From contig CAUDNR010003669.1 in the NCBI GenBank assembly GCA_958430865.1, positions 52,118 to 73,441 of the forward strand: a DNA stretch of 21,324 bases, written 5' to 3'. Below, piece by piece: positions 18,747 to 21,324 of this stretch; within the stretch, counting starts at the first letter, position 1; every line of letters begins with the position of its first letter. Under the pieces are notes generated by a model. The model was given only the letters and a program-made list of their open reading frames with translations, was not told the origin of the DNA and made no database searches. Position numbers and translations under genes: made by a program. This DNA is from Entrophospora sp. SA101 (Eukaryota > Glomeromycota > Glomeromycetes > Entrophosporales > Entrophosporaceae).

Positions 18747-20263
18747 TATCTTAATGATTGATTTAAAGCAAAATCCTACAGATTTTAAATTAAAAACTGA
18801 AAATTTATCAGCATTAGATTCGGAACACACACCGCCACCCACTCCATCTGAAGCTGGGTCAACAACATCATCCAGATCCCATCGATCATCTTTACCACCA
18901 CGTAGAATAAAACAACCTTCAATTTCATCCATGTCTCCTGCATCTTCAGTTTCTTCATTAAAACCTTCATCGCCGAATAGATATTTTATTCTCAAATCAT
19001 TAACTCAAGATGATCTTGACATCTCTGTACAGAATGGTTTATGGGCTACACAACCACATAATGAAGCTGCATTAAACAAAGCATTTAAAGTAAATAATTC
19101 TTTGCGCTGCACATTATATGTTTACTTGTGTGGTTTTGCATATTTAATTTTATTTTGTATTTAATTGATAGAGTGCTGAGAATGTATATTTAATATTTAG
19201 TGCTAATAAAAGTGGAGAATTCTACGGTTATGCAAGGTTTGTATTAACAAATAATGGACTTTTTCTATTGGAACCACTTTTCATATTATTATTATTATTA
19301 TTTAAATAAAATATAAAACATTATAAAAGAATGTTGAGTCCTATCAGTAAGGAATCCACTGAAACTGTTCAATGGACTCCAATTGATGAAGCAGCATTGG
19401 CAGCTTCCTCATCGCGTCCTTCACCAGTATTATTAGAAGAAAATATTAAATATAAGATACAAGAAGAAGATATTGAAGATTGTGAAGAGGAATCTGTTCC
19501 TTCAAGAAACTGGGGTACAACATTTAAAGTAGAATGGATTAAAGTGTTTGTATATGATTTAAATTTATATATACGTGTATAGGAATGATTGAATGATTTG
19601 AAATTTATGTGGCAAATAAAATTTTAATTTATTCCATCTTTTAGTCAGAAACTTCCATTTACACGTACACGTCATTTACGTAATCCATGGAATGCCAATC
19701 GTGAAGTTAAAATAAGTCGAGATGGTACTGAAGTCGAGCCAGTTGTTGGTGAACGTTTGCTAGCTGAATTTCATAAACCGCCTCATCAAAACATTTCTGC
19801 ACAATACGTTAATATTTCTGGGCCTCTATTAACACAACCAATAAATCTTGAAGGTGGTAATGGTCAAGATAGGTAGAGGTTATAATAATAATAATACGAT
19901 ATAATATTATGTACATAAAAAATTTTGTTGTGTTTATTTTAAAAATTTATTATTATTATAAGATCATTGCCTACTCAAAATAGTAATCAAACATTACAGA
20001 ATCAATTATCACCAATGATGGATCATAATTATATACAAACACCCCAACCAACCTTTTTTGCACCACCACCTGGATATTGGCATCCACAACATACTATTTT
20101 ATTGCCACCATACGGAACACCTCCAGCACCAGCATATGTATCATCACAACAAGTATGGGCAAATGGTTCTTCCAAAGATTCATCAGGAAATGTGACTCGG
20201 CCGACCACAGTTGGTTCTTCTATGGCACCAATGATGCCTTTAGATCAGCAGCAGCAGCAGCAG

Positions 20264-20294
<31 letters not shown>

Positions 20295-20634
20295 ATATGG
20301 AAGTAGTCTGGGTAAATCTTGATTTCTATAATAGAAAATAATTAATTAATCAAATATCTGTTTGATTAAAGCAATTAAATGTTTGCTTGATTTGTTTGTT
20401 TATTTTTAGGCGCCTATACCTCAACATCATTCATCCCATTATCAACCAGTACCCGCACATCATCTTTATCCATCCACAAATCCAAACGCCACTGCAAATG
20501 GTCAATATCAGCAACAACAATATTACAGGCCCATTAGTGAAAATAATCATACAAACGATCATCTATCATATCAACAAGATGAAGAGAATGAACAAGATGA
20601 AGACACTAGTGAACAAGGCAATGATCTTATCTAA
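18721..20634 (+). CDS. 5'-truncated, YTH-only duplicate of the RRM-YTH gene with a chimeric start
   Basis: Model by homology: join(18721..19089,19172..19236,19330..19545,19645..19872,19963..20311,20410..20634), 483 residues, in frame throughout. RRM and N-terminal exons are absent because the copy starts in intron 4. The ATG at 18721 lies in inverted LRR upstream sequence and gives the fusion start MVGSFIYLFILMIDLKQN; a second ATG at 18754 comes from intron sequence. The whole YTH domain is kept with both cage tryptophans. The retained branch site and acceptor (AG at 18767-18768) could also join this copy to an unknown upstream exon. One donor has changed: GTACAT in the source is GTAGAG here, after 19872. 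If that intron is kept, translation stops at once at TAG 19874-19876. Expression is unproven; it may be a pseudogene or a free-standing YTH protein. Confidence 0.5.
18741..18746. other. Inversion junction with 6-bp microhomology
   Basis: TTTATT at 18741-18746 belongs to both blocks: it is the last six bases of the inverted match (source 7602-7607) and the first six of the direct match (source 4928-4933). Single-base mismatches flank it on each side of the respective source alignments. Confidence 0.9.
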
Positions 20635-21324
20635 TAATTTCTTTGGTCTTTATCATTAATTATATACATTATAAATACGTTGTATTGTATATGTATAAAC
20701 GTTTTTACTTGTTTTTTATTACTCCACATGTATTTTTATTTTTTGCACGGGTGTATTATTTTAATTTATTTGTAATTTTTTTTGATAAAAATTATTTATT
20801 GGGTACTTTTTCTAATATTTACTTTTAGCTGTTTTTTTATTTTTTGGACGTTTGACATTTATATATTTTTCTTTAGTTTTTAAATTTTTTTTAAATATTG
20901 ATTTTTGTTTATTTTCAGATTTCCTTTTTTCTCTTTACGGAACGTCATTGTGGTCAATATTTAATATGTTAAAGATTTCAACATTTCAACATTTAAAATT
21001 TTTTTTTGGGTCTTTTGCCTATTTATGAAATTTTTCATGCAAATAATAATGTATGCATGCATGTGGATAAAAAAACACAACACAGTTCCAAATTCAACTG
21101 TATCACTAATCTTAATTTTTAGGAAAACAGAAGAAAATAATTTCAAATGTTCTAAATGTTCTAACAATCTAATAATAGTATCAATAATAATATTATCAAT
21201 ACTAATGTTAATAATAATAATAATAATAATAATAACAACAACAACAACAACAACAACGCTTGCTTTGAAACCTTTCTTGAAAACCTAACAATGTTGGAAA
21301 TATTAGTTTTAAATATTCAGTTTT
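20635..21324 (+). other. Duplicated 3' flank of the YTH copy, leading toward a likely second LRR upstream region
   Basis: No gene of its own. It repeats 6822-7511, including the AAT/AAC microsatellite at 21210-21257. It contains the dense substitution cluster 20852-20918. Since the homology is unbroken at the last base, sequence equal to 7512 onward may follow. Confidence 0.6.

Larger units (their letters stand above)
18741..21324 (+). repeat. Block B: direct copy of 4928-7511, running off the window
   Basis: A position p in 4928-7511 matches p+13813 without net indel for 2584 bp to the last base of the window. Introns, Gln tract and microsatellite are retained. I count 17 substitutions: two at 19876 and 19878, and fifteen packed into 20852-20918; elsewhere no difference was seen. 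The true right end lies beyond the window. Confidence 0.95.

Noticed and set aside
15610..21324. Transposon or retrogene origin of the duplicated segment
   Set aside because: Introns are retained, there is no poly(A) scar, and I found no terminal inverted repeats, target-site duplication or transposase.
1..21324. Dictyostelid origin suggested by Asn/Gln runs and AT richness
   Set aside because: The intron style, the RRM+YTH architecture and the YTH sequence read as fungal; composition alone is not decisive.

Overview
The window is AT-rich eukaryotic DNA. It has short GT-AG introns (82-150 bp in the best-resolved gene), T/A-rich intergenic tracts, and proteins full of Asn, Asp, Ser and Gln runs. 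An F-box/LRR gene, an RRM+YTH m6A-reader gene with a YTHDC1/fungal-type YTH domain, and a very large LRR protein fit an early-diverging fungus. A Glomeromycotina arbuscular mycorrhizal fungus such as Rhizophagus is my best guess; this is inference from composition and gene families, not a database match.

Layout. 110-1904 (-) is an F-box/LRR gene, read here as three exons including a 16-nt microexon. 1905-3263 is a divergent intergenic region. 3264-6821 (+) is a ten-exon gene for an 878-residue protein with an RRM followed by a YTH domain; every exon junction keeps frame. 6822-7953 holds its 3' flank and the promoter of the next gene. 7954-12981 (+) is a single-exon gene for a 1675-residue protein with a disordered N-terminal half and about 20 SHOC2/Ras-group LRRs. 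12982-15604 is a spacer with several hairpins and a decayed reading frame.

The striking part is 15610-21324. It is a rearranged duplicate of sequence already present in the window. Block A (15610-18746) is an exact-length inverted copy of 7602-10738, carrying the LRR gene's upstream region and first 928 codons. Block B (18741-21324, running off the window) is a direct copy of 4928-7511, starting inside intron 4 of the RRM-YTH gene. The blocks share a 6-bp microhomology (TTTATT, 18741-18746). Block A showed no difference from its source in the places I compared. Block B has 17 substitutions in 2584 bp, all in two clusters. Introns and microsatellite lengths are preserved, so this is a recent DNA-level event or an assembly/amplification artefact, not a retrocopy.

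Consequences. The copy makes two gene fragments that diverge from a shared captured upstream region. On the minus strand is an LRR-less version of the big LRR protein, cut about six residues before the LRR domain and closed at once by a Lys-stop. On the plus strand is an RRM-less YTH-only gene, with an in-frame ATG supplied by the inverted block and its whole YTH domain intact. The two LRR 5' copies also form a 3.1-kb-arm inverted repeat with a 4.9-kb centre. No prokaryotic feature, CRISPR array, tRNA, rRNA or autonomous transposon was recognised.
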